From assembly GCA_001695595.3 (NCBI GenBank), contig MBPM02000035.1, positions 1 to 64,000 on the forward strand: a stretch of DNA of 64,000 nt, given 5' to 3'. A model generated the notes under the pieces. That model saw only the letters and a program-made list of their open reading frames with translations. It did not search any database and had not been told where the DNA came from. Origin of the DNA: Plasmopara viticola (taxonomy: Eukaryota > Oomycota > Peronosporomycetes > Peronosporales > Peronosporaceae). Positions 52,079-62,760 of the stretch are shown in pieces; within the stretch, counting starts at the first letter, position 1; the number at the start of each line of letters is the position of its first letter. The position numbers were made by a program, and so were the translations under genes.

Positions 52079-52654
52079 CTAATCCTTGAGGTTTACAGGC
52101 AAGTCAGGCTCGAAAAGCGCATCACGCTTCCACTCGGGCATGTACTGCTTGAATTGAGCTGCCTCTCTTTCATCAGTCATGTCAAAAAAGTCCTCAGGTT
52201 TGACGTCGGCCAGGTCGCGATTGCGTGGACGACGAGCTCTTTTTGCCTCTCTGGCTGCCTCTTCAGCCTTAGCTTTAGCTGCGGGGTTGAGCAGTAGCTG
52301 AGCCTCCTCGAGTGACATGCGCGTATTCATGAGCTTGTCCAAAGGGTCGCGAACTTTAAAGGTCTGAAAGCGAATGATGGAAAAACTGTTTTTCAACTTG
52401 GCCTCCACCTCCTCGAGAACGGCAGCCGACGTGTTAAATTGTTGCACAATAAGTTTGCCGTCATAGTGGCGCTGCAGTGCACCCCACCGGCGGTCCTCGA
52501 TTCCATAACCCAAACGCTTCTCGCCGCGGTTCTCTGTCGCACGAATAACACCTCCTTGAGAGACTATTAGTGCCGCGCAATCTTGAAATACACGTGCCAC
52601 ATCCTTAGGCGGCGATTTTAGATTGGTCAGCAACACTTGCTTGTATAGCGGCAT
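52079..52654 (-). CDS. MRPS6: Mitochondrial small-subunit ribosomal protein bS6m
   Basis: A product of 191 residues from the ATG at 52654. The N-terminal 110 residues match ribosomal protein S6: MPLYKQVLLTNL at the start (beta-1), EKRLGYGIEDRRWGALQRHY in the middle and KLIVQQFNTSAAVLEEVE towards the helix, ending FKVRDPL. The C-terminal 75 residues are a charged extension (AKAKAEEAAREAKRARRPRN) absent from bacterial S6 but common in mitochondrial forms. It acts in the mitochondrial 30S-like subunit, contacting bS18. An ATG at 52711 is in frame and would add 19 residues; the MPLY start is preferred because S6 proteins begin at this strand, but the longer form could supply a targeting leader. 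The gene lies on the minus strand, convergent with DSS1. Confidence 0.88.
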   Translation of the reverse strand: MPLYKQVLLTNLKSPPKDVARVFQDCAALIVSQGGVIRATENRGEKRLGYGIEDRRWGALQRHYDGKLIVQQFNTSAAVLEEVEAKLKNSFSIIRFQTFKVRDPLDKLMNTRMSLEEAQLLLNPAAKAKAEEAAREAKRARRPRNRDLADVKPEDFFDMTDEREAAQFKQYMPEWKRDALFEPDLPVNLKD

Positions 52655-52711
52655 TACTTCTCGAGTACCAATGGTCAGAAAGAACGACAACAAAACTTTA
52701 CGTAATTTCAT

Positions 52712-53887
52712 ACAAATCCCTTAATTGTAGTAATTTGGGTGTTGTTTAAGATGCGCTTAAAACACGACAAAAGAATGCCAACGGCGAGTCCATGATGAGT
52801 ATCATAAGAATATATTTGCAGACTGTCAAGCGAAATGGCCAGTCGTATGAACGACCAGAAATGTGATGAACCTGGTTCAACGTTAACATACACAGCAAAT
52901 TTGCGGGTAGGAGGAAGCTTTTTCGGAATTAATTATTGGAAAATTACGACCATGGGTTCCTGGAGTAAGTTAAAGGGAAGGTGCATGGGCGCTGGTGGTG
53001 ATAATGGAGAAATCAGCATGGCATGCAATTTGGGTCATGAAGCACAAAAAGAGAAGCCTATTTTCGTGACATATCGTAACGAATGAAGATGACGGTGTTG
53101 CTGCAATACGCATAGTCGAGGACGATCGACCACAGAGTGAGGGCATTGAAACATTCGGAAATTCAGCCGAAGTTGTATCGAGCATTGCGATGAAGTACCA
53201 TGACCACTGCAATCATAAGCTTGAAAAAGTAAAATTGATAAAACGGTGAGGCAACCGCGACGCTCAAAAATTTGTGTGAAATTCAACGAAGACCTTAAGA
53301 GACAGCTAATGGGCCATATAACTATACTTTATAGTTTGCATTTAAACTTCTGAAAGATCATTTTAAAAATTGTATGAGTGGACTTCATGAAAATTATCTT
53401 GCTATCGGTAGTATACGAAGATAAGAGGTAGGGCGAGCAGTTTGTCACTTTCATTGATGCAAGCGGCATGAATTACAGCATAGGAGACGCATTGTCCTAA
53501 TGCACTGAGCAAGACAAAGAAAAAAATCGAAGCTTGTGCTGTTTGTGGCGACTTTGGAAGTCATTTTGACACCTATGAAATGATGACCGCTTATGATGCA
53601 GCTATTAAAAAGCCATTTTTCAGTTATCAATGTTGGCTATGGGCAAAAAAAATTCACGTAAAACAGACCTTAAAATACATTTCATTGACACGTCTCAGAC
53701 CGCCACTGATAAAATCCAAGACTCGAAACCGGATCACAATCAGTGAATCCTTCATGGTGTCTTTGCTTTTTCGGGAAATACAGCGGTGGGTCTGCAAAAG
53801 TCTGCAATCACCACAACAGTTTCTAGACAATTTTAAAGTCTACATTCTAATAGTGGTTACTCTTACATAGTAATTTGACTTGCTCGC
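52712..53887. other. Intergenic DNA between bS6m and the SR-protein gene
   Basis: About 1.2 kb without a recognised gene. Open frames at 52835-53086 (plus) and 53580-53870 (plus) are short and show no family motif. AT-rich stretches dominate. The 5' region of the bS6m gene lies at the left end and the 3' region of the SR gene at the right end. Confidence 0.5.
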
Positions 53888-54635
53888 TTAACGACCATTT
53901 CCTCTTTCTCGCTCCCGATCATGCCTGCGACAATTCTGACTTCGACTTCGGCTTCGAGTATGACACGGATCTCGCCGTTTGCTCCTGGGCTTGCTTCGTC
54001 TTTCAAATTCTGAGCTCGATCTCGATCTCGACCTGAGTCTTGCTCGACGCTCAACTTTTTCGCAGCAATTACCTCTCAATCTTTTAGTCCGTCGATCACT
54101 AATACTCTCGCGTCGAAAATGCCAAGAGCAATCCTTGCGCAAGTCTTCAAAAGTTTTGCTACGGTTCATGTCACCACTCTTATGCGTGGTATCACTCACA
54201 CTTTCCAATGAGCTCAAATGCATCTTATTTGCCCTGTTACAGCCGTTGTCATCCTGTTGCTCAGTTGTGTCCGTCGAGTGCTTCTTGTTCTTGTCCTCAG
54301 CCATTTGTACGCGCACAGCCTTCCCAATAATTTTTATAGCCCCATCCTCCTGACACGCATTTACAGCCCGTATTGCAGAGTCTGGACTTGCAAAGCGCAC
54401 AAAGGCAAAACCTGGAGGCTATATTAGATGCGTCAGAAATACCGTCACACTATGTATTTGGCCGTGTGTCATCCTTCGTTCGTACTCTGCGTGCGATCCA
54501 GACGCTGTGAATCGTTCCGAAGCGCGCAAACTTGCTCGTAATGTGAGACTCTTTGGCCTTGGGCAATAAATTCCCCACGTAAACGCGACAGGCTTCCTCG
54601 GTAGCCACCAGCGCCTGCTCTTCATCTTCCTCCAT
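53888..54635 (-). CDS. SR-type splicing factor with one RRM (two exons)
   Basis: Exons 54635-54486 and 54418-53888 give 226 residues; the intron (54419-54485, 67 bases) runs GTACGA to TATAG in phase 0, with a TCTGAC-like branch site. The N-terminus is acidic (MEEDEEQALVATEEA). Then comes an RRM with RNP2 VYVGNL (about 18-23), GTIHSVWIARR, and RNP1 GFAFVRF (about 53-59) directly after the splice junction, ending KAVRVQMAEDK. The second half is an arginine-serine region with RSRSRSSSEFERRSKPRSKR, TRSRSRS and a C-terminal RERERG. This layout is that of small SR proteins (SRSF3/7 or plant RS/RSZ types) that bind exonic enhancers in the nucleus. The open frame's first codon upstream is TTG, so the ATG at 54635 is taken as the start. 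The exact paralogue cannot be named; the RS domain is less regular than in animals. Confidence 0.85.
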
Positions 54636-54638
54636 CAA

Positions 54639-57402
54639 AGAGGTCTACAATAGCTAATAAAGATGATAACGTGATACTGGTATTAAGTTTCGAGATTAAC
54701 AAATTTAAAGAGTGATCGCTATTCTGTTATATTCCTGTCGTTATAATTGCACTTTAAGGTAATTCAAAAGAAATAATATCTAGTTTTGTCTCAAAATTGC
54801 AAAGTTGCTAAAGCAAAAGACATAAATATCGAATTGCATAAAGCAGTTACTGAAACACAATCTATTGCACACGTCGACCCCTTGAAATCAGGGATAGTAA
54901 ACGGTGGCTCACAGGAAGTTCCTGCACGCCTCTTTCGTGCAAGATACTGTGCGACCGATTTTTAGTCTGCTCTACGCCCTCTGGGTTAGAATGATCTTTT
55001 TTACCCTCGCACAGGGTAGAAGCACCCTCCCGTATCTTGCTGTTCGTAAAGTTTCTGGCATGTACAGACACGTGGAAGCGGCGGAATATGCAGCCCACTC
55101 TGTTGCCTAGTAAACGAGGTCAAGTGCTATTTGCTCTAAAGCTCAGGCTTCACTAGGCCTCCTATTGTAAGGTAATGCTATACTTTTCAATTTTAATAAA
55201 AGAAAAAAGCAAAGCCTTCTCTTTTGAATTAAAAGTCGAAATGGCCAATAAAGCGGCATCGATTGTAAATGGCCAGGCAAGTTTGGCGTTCGCGCTTTCC
55301 TACCTGCGGGGTCGGCTCAAGCGCTGGTCATTTACCTGTGAAATTAATCACTAAAGTGTAATGTGCCATGGAAGCGCATACAAAACATTCTTTTTGGATG
55401 TGTTCATCCCGGCGATCGCCAACACTCACGCTCTTTTGCCTTTACGAAGGGTAGACATAGACTTTATGATTTATAAGAAGGGCTGACGGCCTCTCATGTT
55501 AGAGTACCATTACCCGATAAACTGTGTTCGTGGATTGCTGTAGGGTAAATTTGCCTCGCACTTGACTCCTTAGGGTGCATAGAACAACAATAAAAGGCAG
55601 TACTTGAGCTCCTCAGAGAAGTAGCAGCCACAACTTGACTTGTTCAACGCGATTAGACTGCTCCTCGTCCTTTAGAATTGATGTAAGTAGTCTTTCCCAA
55701 TCTAAATTAGCATGGGCATTTCTAGGCAACCCGGTGTCTGCTGTCTTGGCTGCGGCAGACAAGGGCACATTATTTGTGCCTGGGCAATACCATAGCCTTT
55801 TAACACATTGGCGTCGGATATGGACTCGCATTTTTCACCGCATTCTGACGAACATTGTTCCAAATATCGAGTACTCGCTTGCTGACGTTAACAGGGGATC
55901 AACTTCAAGCCGATGGTCAGACGAGGAATCCAATCGTGTACACGCGGTATGTGCGCTGAGCCGCCACATCCGTGGGCCAACTAGTCATCTATGGCTGAAT
56001 TTTCATTTGATATTACGCTTTACGCATCTGATGCCTACGCAGCCATACGTTTTTATATAAACGGGCTAATTATTAGCTCTTAGGAACATTGTAAATTCAT
56101 TAAAGTAGAACTAACGAATTCTTTTACGTTCAGATCACTAATTTTAGGCCAATTTCTTATCAACACTTGGCAAAAACTCGGCTGAACATAATAAGGATAC
56201 AATTGCATCCACCAAAGTCAAATGAATAGAATAATGTATCAAAAAATATAAAGGCAATAGAGTATTGCCAAATACAAAAAACATTTAGCTTAAACGAAAA
56301 AGTTCGATGCTTTCAAACACAATATAACATGGATATTTTAACCAATCACGTTACTGAAAAGCCTCTTGCACACCATCATATTTTGGGACGAAGTCGACGC
56401 ACACAACACTTTTTGTGAGGCATCCTTAGAAGCGCTTTGATCCTTAGGACCTCAACGTCCTATGTGAGATTTTGCACCGCTCTAAAGTAATATCCCCGCG
56501 ATTGACTTTGATAGTAAGGTGAAGTCGGATCGCCGTACGGCGGCTAATAGCGTCCGTATCCAACAGGGTTTTCGCCATAAAGTTGAGGGTCAGCGTTCCT
56601 ACAAGGTTGTGTGCTTTGAGTGACCGGCCTTTCCTAATTCTCACTACGGAGGGGAGGAGGTTTCTGACGCGGTTCAGCTTATATTTTATGCCTACGGGTC
56701 AAATCGCTAATAGAATCCATTTCTTTTCAAGGCGCGTCCTGACCGCAATAAATTAATAATAAAGAAAAATTTTGAGCGGGTACATTCGATCGCGCATGAA
56801 TTGATGCTTCGTCGATATGGCTAGACTGCACACGGATGCGGCTCGAGCAAAGGTGCTCCGTATGTTCTGCGAAGACCGTCAAAGTGACATAGAAGTGTAA
56901 AGCTTGCATTTCAAAGCGATAAATCTTTCGCAGATTCGGGTCTTATCAAGTGGATTGCTTCCCGTTGATCTCAGCTATGCTAATGATAAGGTCGTAGACT
57001 TCGAGCTGCGGACCAGTATCTGGTCATCCGTCGATGCTCAGTTGGTGGTGTTTCAAACTTGATGACTTTGGTAGTGTGAGAAAGTGAAATCTAGTAAAGC
57101 ATAGCTTAAAATTCGTCGTGCTTTATAAAACGAATCGTGCTTGCAAATCAAGTTGGCTGATCGCTATGCCACTGTGAAGTATTTTAGTAATCCATGAACT
57201 ATTTTTGTCGAGCTTAGGGTGTTGGAAGTGCGCTCAACATTTCACTGCTGATAAAAAAGTCAGCCATATATTGACGCTTAACAAGTACACTAACGTGACA
57301 CTATCACTATTCCCTTGGCAACAAAACGAGTGCACTGTACCTAGGATCTCGGTGAATCTAGGCAAAAAGCTTCTTGACTTTGATAGCTTCGTATGCTGCT
57401 AA
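54639..57402. other. Gene-poor DNA with unassigned open frames
   Basis: No family was recognised. The longest open frame (55635-56060, plus) starts at a TTG and shows no motif. Another on the minus strand at 56444-56644 is also unassigned. The sequence has the look of old, eroded transposon and intergenic DNA. The left end contains the 5' flank of the SR gene. Confidence 0.45.
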
Positions 57403-57436
57403 AAATTGACGTCATGGCTCGCCATGACGTCAATTT
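57403..57436. repeat. Perfect inverted repeat, 16-bp arms with 2-base loop
   Basis: Arms at 57403-57418 (AAATTGACGTCATGGC) and 57421-57436 (the exact reverse complement) flank TC. Each arm contains TGACGTCA, the self-complementary bZIP (CRE/ATF) site. The structure could form a hairpin on single-stranded DNA or RNA, bind a bZIP dimer pair, or be the fused ends of a small transposon. Confidence 0.9.
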
Positions 57437-58140
57437 GAATACGACGTTGTTTAAAACCAAAAACTAAAAATTAGCTTAATGCTTACTGTCATAAGTGCTA
57501 CCCGCTTTTTCTTTAGCGGGCAGCTTTGGTAAGACATGACCTTGCTAGACGACAGAAGCCTAACGAGTTTGGGCACTGAACTAAGTTGGTTAACGTGCTA
57601 AGCATTGCAATGTCAAAAATAAATACAGATGGTGTCAAAAAGAAGAATCTTAAAAGCAGATAGCACGTGAGTGAGCGATGCTCGTAAGAAATGTTGCTCG
57701 ATGCATGCTGGTGATGGCACAATTGACGTTACAGCAAGACGGTTTAGGCAAAGGTCTAACAATTGCACACAAATCACTAAAAGTGTTCGTAGTGGACAGC
57801 ATTTGCTGCGTATTGTGACCGGCGTGGCTGACTTTCAGCCAAAAAATCCGTAGGCACGTGAAGCGGCACATAAGTGCTAGTCGCGAACAGCGCTCGTTGC
57901 ATCCCGTGTACGATATGCTTAACCAAAAAACAAGGCATCAAGGGCGCATCCCTAGCAACACGCGTTTAGTGGCAAATAATCCACTGGTAGGTAGTTACCG
58001 TAAACAGTGCTCACTGCATGTTCGCGTGACATGGTTTGTCTAACATCGATGCACTCGTGAGACATCTTCCCACCTCGCTTCTTTCGATAACGGCCACACG
58101 CAAAAAGCATTCTCGCACGTTTTCTGTCATAAAATCCAAG
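57437..58140. other. Intergenic DNA, no gene recognised
   Basis: Short overlapping open frames occur on both strands without any family motif. A purine-rich AT sequence predominates. Nothing supportable was found. Confidence 0.4.
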
Positions 58141-58440
58141 TCAAGTATCTTTTGGAGGTAAACATATCCCCACTCCTAGGAGCTTGGGGCTTTCTTCGGC
58201 AAGACTGCCTAGATATTTTGCCGTGTGTTCGTCCAAGAAAGCTTGTAACAATACTACGTCAGCTTTGCTGAAGCTGTCGCAAAGCGCGAGAAAAAAACAT
58301 AGCTTCTTGTTTTTTTGTACCCAAAGATTATAAAAAAACTTTGCCAACGTCTCATGAGGCGTGAATACTACCGGTAGGGCTCGAAGTACAGGCATCGAAC
58401 CTTTACTTTTCAGCCGCCGAAAGAGCACGGAAGTCTGCAT
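58141..58440 (-). CDS. Hypothetical open frame, possible exon or gene remnant
   Basis: An ATG-started frame of 99 residues with ordinary protein composition: FTPHETLAKFFYNLWVQKNK, KADVVLLQAFLDEHTAKYLG, ending LGVGICLPPKDT. Directly upstream on the same strand the sequence TTTTTCATGTTGCAG could be a splice acceptor, after which the frame stays open (PIP before the ATG). This might therefore be the last exon of a larger, eroded gene. No family is recognised and no signal peptide or repeat is present. It may equally be chance. Confidence 0.25.
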   Translation of the reverse strand: MQTSVLFRRLKSKGSMPVLRALPVVFTPHETLAKFFYNLWVQKNKKLCFFLALCDSFSKADVVLLQAFLDEHTAKYLGSLAEESPKLLGVGICLPPKDT

Positions 58441-60357
58441 AGGAATAGGCCTGCAACATGAAAAACCTGACCTTTAGTGCTGTGTGTCGTATTGTCGAGA
58501 TCAAAACTACATGGCCTTATGCGCCCATGATAGCATATCGAGCAATCACAGCTGACTTATCGTTCACGAACTTGCAATCTCTTTCCAATTAAAAAGAAGT
58601 TGAGACTCAATTTGCTGTGGCTTCAATTTGTGTTCCTGCTCCTCAGCGTATCTACTGGTGATGACCGTTGCTGTACCAGGCACAATGTTGACCGGAGAGC
58701 GAGCACGGATTACGTGAGTTCACGGTCTTTCTTGCACTTAAAGTACGCGATGCACGGTCTTACGGGTGTGCTGCTCATGTGAGTGAAGCGTATGCAGGAT
58801 GCCGTTAAAAAGAGCTTTAGAGACTAGGCTCGAAAAATCAAGCTGCGGGGTCACTAGCAGGGTTCGGACGATGCCTAGGTAGACACACATTCTCTTAACC
58901 AATTAACCGACGCTCTATGGCTGATGTCGACCATGAGGCTTGCATTCACTTAACTATGAGCAGGGCTAGGCGATCAGCACGCGTGGCACAATTGTACATC
59001 AGGTGCGATCAATTTGCCATCCGGTGGCATGGTGAACTCAAGGTGGCATGCTGCATAATAATTGGACATTGTAAGCTTGATTCATGTCTTAGGAATCACA
59101 GCAGACAGCAGTAGCTACATATGCATCAAGAGTCATGTATTGGTATCTGTTAGCTTTCCAGCGCTTAGTTCTCCTCTCAAATTGACGTTCAAAATACCAC
59201 ATAGATGTTTCAGTCAATGTAACTACATTGCAGACTAGTGTGACACAGACTGGGTTCGTCAAATTTGTTGCACGAATGCTGACCCCGATGATCGACTAGG
59301 TGCAGACGGTGACCTTGGGTCTGCGTTTTGGTACAAACCTCGAGGATCATTCAATTCGCGGTGCGGGCTCCAAAAGAACAACACACATCACAGCGGTCAT
59401 GTTCAATAGATGAAGAGGCTCGCGGTAAATCTTGACGCAAGAAATCCTACTTCCAAATAGGTTTAGTTTAACTAAAAAGAGCCCATTGTATCAAGTCTAT
59501 TTGATGGTACAACATATTGTGGGGCACAAGTCGAGTGATGTTTTGAACGTCAAAACGAAGGCCGTGAAGGAGCTGAACAAAAAACAGTACATGGTTTATT
59601 GACCACTGTGTAAGGCATAAGAGGAAAATTGCTATGCTAAATAGAAAGAATTCACCTTTCTTAGGTTTTGATCGATAAACCAATTCATTATTAGAGTTTA
59701 ATATAGTTTGAAGTGCGAAAGCTATTTAAGATTTTAGACTAGCAAACTTTATTAGAGTTGAGGGTAGACAGCGATCTGCGACTTGTATTGAATTTAAGTA
59801 TAAGAAATGGTCAAAAACCTGAAGTCAAGTCTTCTTTATAGCAATTAGCTTTGGCGGCTCCGCTGCAAGAAAGCACAATTTCGAAGAAAACGTGGCCTCC
59901 TCCGGCGCTCGTCTATGCTTGTTTTAAATCATTGCATGAATTTTCAAAGAAGCCTTGAAGTTGGCGTTGAAAGGAGTCCAAAGCTTAGTCTACCCGTTTA
60001 AGTAATCTATATTATCGCAATTACTACAACCTGAGTAGACCCAGCAAGAGGGCACACTTTGCTCAGTAAAAACTCAGCTCAAGGGTATCTCGGCTTTGGC
60101 ATAATGCCAAGTCAGGCGCTACGAATTCAGTACCAAGCACACGTATGGCCACCACACTTCAGCGTACGGCCAAAAGAAAGTGCACAGCCTTTCAAATAGT
60201 TGAAACTTTCTTTTGTAATCATCATTTAATTTTCAAGAGCTTGTCTTTAGTGCCTTAAGCCATTTATGTAAAGCATTGCCGAGTGCGAAATTAGCCAACG
60301 ACAGCCTGACGGTCCGCAAATGTAATATCTCAGCTCACATGCTACAAAATGTATTTG
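58441..60357. other. Gene-poor DNA, no supported gene
   Basis: Nothing firm. At about 58600 (plus) a frame opening with TTG would encode a hydrophobic leader (RLNLLWLQFVFLLLSVSTG) followed by about 40 residues (see findings). Other frames are short and without motif. Confidence 0.4.
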
Positions 60358-60790
60358 TTAATTTGCACCTGACCTTTTGAACTTAACAATGAATTGGCGA
60401 AGATCCTTTGAAATAATTTGACTTAACTGGGTTGGAGCTTGCCAAAACGCAGAACTTCTATTCAAAACGATTGGAAGTCCATACTTTCGACAAGTCATAT
60501 CCATGAACAACCGATTTGCTTGCTCCTTAAAGATGCTGAATAGGGCGGATAATAAAATGTACAGACGGGGCACAAAACATCATAATTTTTATGTTGCAAT
60601 TGACATGCGGTAAGACATAGACAAAATTGATGGCCATACCCTTCCAACAATTTGTTGTGTTGGCAGACTCTGTACAAATGTTGACGTGTAAGCCGCGTCC
60701 CGCAGATCCATATACCCTAAGGTAGTGTGAAATCTTCAATACATAATTGAATCCGAGAAAAGAATCATCGATGATCACTAACAAGATACC
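60358..60790 (-). pseudogene. Eroded Ty3/gypsy integrase core fragment
   Basis: Read on the minus strand in two frames, the region aligns in order with the gypsy integrase core. First come a zinc-finger-region remnant (HVNICTESANTT) and WKGMAINFVYVLPHV, the counterpart of the W-x-x-M-x-x-D-F-V-x-x-L-P block. After a frame change come EQANRLFMDMTCRKYGLPIV and LNRSSAFWQAPTQL, the counterpart of the G-L-P-x-x-I-V-S-D-R-D block. Both catalytic aspartates that should lie in these blocks are asparagine, and frameshifts break the frame, so this is a dead relic. Family assignment rests on motif order only and is moderately sure. Confidence 0.5.
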
Positions 60791-61095
60791 ATATGTCTCC
60801 AGAAGTATGTCGTACTCCGGGTCTTAGTTGTTTGGAAAAACGACTTGAGCTGAAATTGCCGGATTTATAATAGGTAGGACATATCGTCTACTCATCTATA
60901 GCGATGCAATTGCACTTGCTGTAGAGGGCTCGAACATTTGCTTGCGATACAAATCGCACTCGAGGCTCTGGATTTTGTATGCCGTACAAATAAGTTCGTC
61001 AATAGATCTTTCAATACGGGCAAGCTTCTAGTTCGTCCAGCGCGAAAGAATATGAGCAAGCACATAAGCTTCCCCAGGCTTGATTTCCAAAAATT

Positions 61096-61125
61096 TATTG
61101 TATTGTATTGTATTGTATTGTATTG
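61096..61125 (+). repeat. (TATTG)6 microsatellite at the LINE 3' end
   Basis: Six perfect copies of TATTG on the plus strand (CAATA on the element's strand) lie exactly at the 3' end of the LINE. Some LINE clades end in such short tandem repeats instead of poly(A); the copy at 40692 ends in a shorter TACATTA version. Confidence 0.92.
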
Positions 61126-61433
61126 TATTACGTTATCGCGTTGCCAAGTTATGCACGTGCTAGGCTCTATGGCTAGTCCACGGCATAGAGTGGTGTCCGC
61201 ATACGTCGAGTCTCGTTCGGCGGGCAGTGCAGCCAGCACCGAGGCCGTGAGGGTCTTCCATTATTTTGTGTAGTTCTGACTTGGTAAGAGCCCAGGTGGC
61301 GCCCTGGTGCTGGAGACCGTCGCGTCGAGGGTGAGACTCGTTAGAGACCTGCAGATGCCCGAGAGCACCTGCCCGAAGCGCGCGAGCATTAGCCCCCGCG
61401 CTTGGAAGGAGGGCGTCACCCCAACCTTTTCCG
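61096..61433 (-). mobile_element. Second, shorter internally deleted copy of the same LINE
   Basis: The minus strand starts with the same 5' end as the element at 40692 (AAAAGGTTGGGGTGACGCCC) and stays nearly identical for about 125 bases to CGGTCTCCAGCACCAGG. It then skips to a small piece matching about 41300-41325 (TGGGCTCTTACCAAGTCAGA), then skips again to the 3' part (TGGAAGACCC, matching about 41681) and ends at the same 3' terminus (GCGATAACGTAATA). The tail is a pentanucleotide microsatellite. Two separate deletions leave about 338 bases with both ends intact, so it is non-autonomous. Confidence 0.88.
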
Positions 61434-62200
61434 AAAACAAAAAAAAAATATGTTTTGAAAAAAAAATACAAAGACTATATTACCTTTCCCTGAGATGTGT
61501 TAGGTGTATTTACCACTATCTTTAAGGATGCATGATTTGTATCGGCCACAAAAGGCTCAGATCCCAGAAGGTGAATTCGGAATTTTACGAATGTGTACTT
61601 CATGAAGATTTTTCTGTCATAAACAAATTAAGTACATCGGCAGCTACAAGCTGACTAGAGAAATGACAGAGCTCTTGTACCTCAACTGATGGCATAGCCG
61701 GAAGTGTCGCAAGGATGCTACATGGCTTTGATTTGCTTGATAGTGCATGGACGGAGCTGGCTGACGGTTTCTTAAGCATTATGGTGCTGGCTATTCCTGT
61801 GTTATTCGATAGATCGGCGTACATTATATTGATCCTCGGCTCCAATAGCTTACCTTAGGTGATCCAAACGGGCTTTCAGTGACGGACTGATCTCTTCTTA
61901 AGCGACTAAGGCCGAATTATCATCAATACGTGATTAAGGCAAAGCCCGCAATGGTCTAAACAGTTGTTTGATCGAACGGTTGGGCGTGACCAGCCCTCGT
62001 GGTATCTATAAGCTCAATTTTCTCTCATACAATATCGCTGGGTTTGCTTAATTTGTATAAGGTATATTCAAATCTCACCTTCGGATTCGGTACCAAATTT
62101 TATGCATTTCACAACGTGCACCGGACTTATTATTAGACTATTTGTCCACTCTTTCGAACAGTTTTTGTGCAGACAGCGCTGCATCGTTTAGCTTGCTATG
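61434..62200. other. Intergenic DNA downstream of the BRCT-like relic
   Basis: A minus-strand open frame at 61600-61845 (about 81 codons, no ATG: it opens at TTG after a stop) may be a terminal piece of the eroded gene to its right. It includes SVEVQELCHFSSQLVAADVL and shows no motif. The rest is AT-rich with A-runs near 61436-61470 beside the LINE 5' end. Confidence 0.35.
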
Positions 62201-62239
62201 AGCATAAATTAGATATTTCACACAATAATTTGAGGACGG

Positions 62240-62760
62240 GTAGTCGTTGGCGGACTTTCAATTTCGAGACCATTCCAATGACAAGAAAGCATCAACGAGC
62301 CAATTAACATTATAGCAACGGCCGTTGTTTGGTGACACGGTACTTCGTGTCGAGCACGAGGCCAATTTTCTGCTATCAGGTGAGAGTTTCGATGGTGGAT
62401 TTCTGAAAATGAAGAAAGCAATAACAAGATTTTTTATCCAGCAGGATTTCTGAACCAAGACACAACGTAGTCTGCATCCAAAGGTCCAAAATGGAGAATG
62501 TATTGATGTGTTTCTAGAAGCATCGTTTCTATCGTATTTGCAACAAAGAGCCCAGTAGCTTTATTTTTATAAGACTGTTTTCTATCAGGGCCTGTTACTA
62601 AAACACACTCACCGTGACACGGCGACTAATTGAATATTCAGTTCTCCCTGCGGGTAAAGTTTTCTTGCCATTTACGGTGCATTCCAGACAACCACGAATC
62701 GCTTTAATATCAGATCCGCTCTCTTCTTGTAAAATGATTTTACCCGTAGTTGGCAGCTCT
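62240..62760 (-). pseudogene. Eroded BRCT-domain-like coding region
   Basis: Read on the minus strand, several frames in order give conserved-looking pieces: KAIRGCLECTVNGKK followed by ISRRVT with a good splice-donor-like GTGAGTGTG near 62610; then LHFGPLDADYVVSWFRNPAG; then HLIAENWPRA; then TKYRVTKQRPLL; and finally NVNWLVDAFLSLEW. The last three resemble the TH-L-I, K-Y and N-W-L-x-D-x-x core of a BRCT fold, but they lie in three different frames with stops between. Either a gene with unusual introns or, more likely, a frameshifted pseudogene is present. The parent protein is not identified. Confidence 0.3.

Noticed and set aside
53979..54353. Plus-strand 124-codon open frame opposite the SR gene
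   Set aside because: Leucine/serine-rich translation is the expected antisense of an RS-rich region; the minus strand has a spliced RRM.
60892..61239. Minus-strand 115-codon open frame around the second LINE copy
   Set aside because: It reads through the deleted LINE 3' part and its microsatellite into flanking DNA; not a gene.
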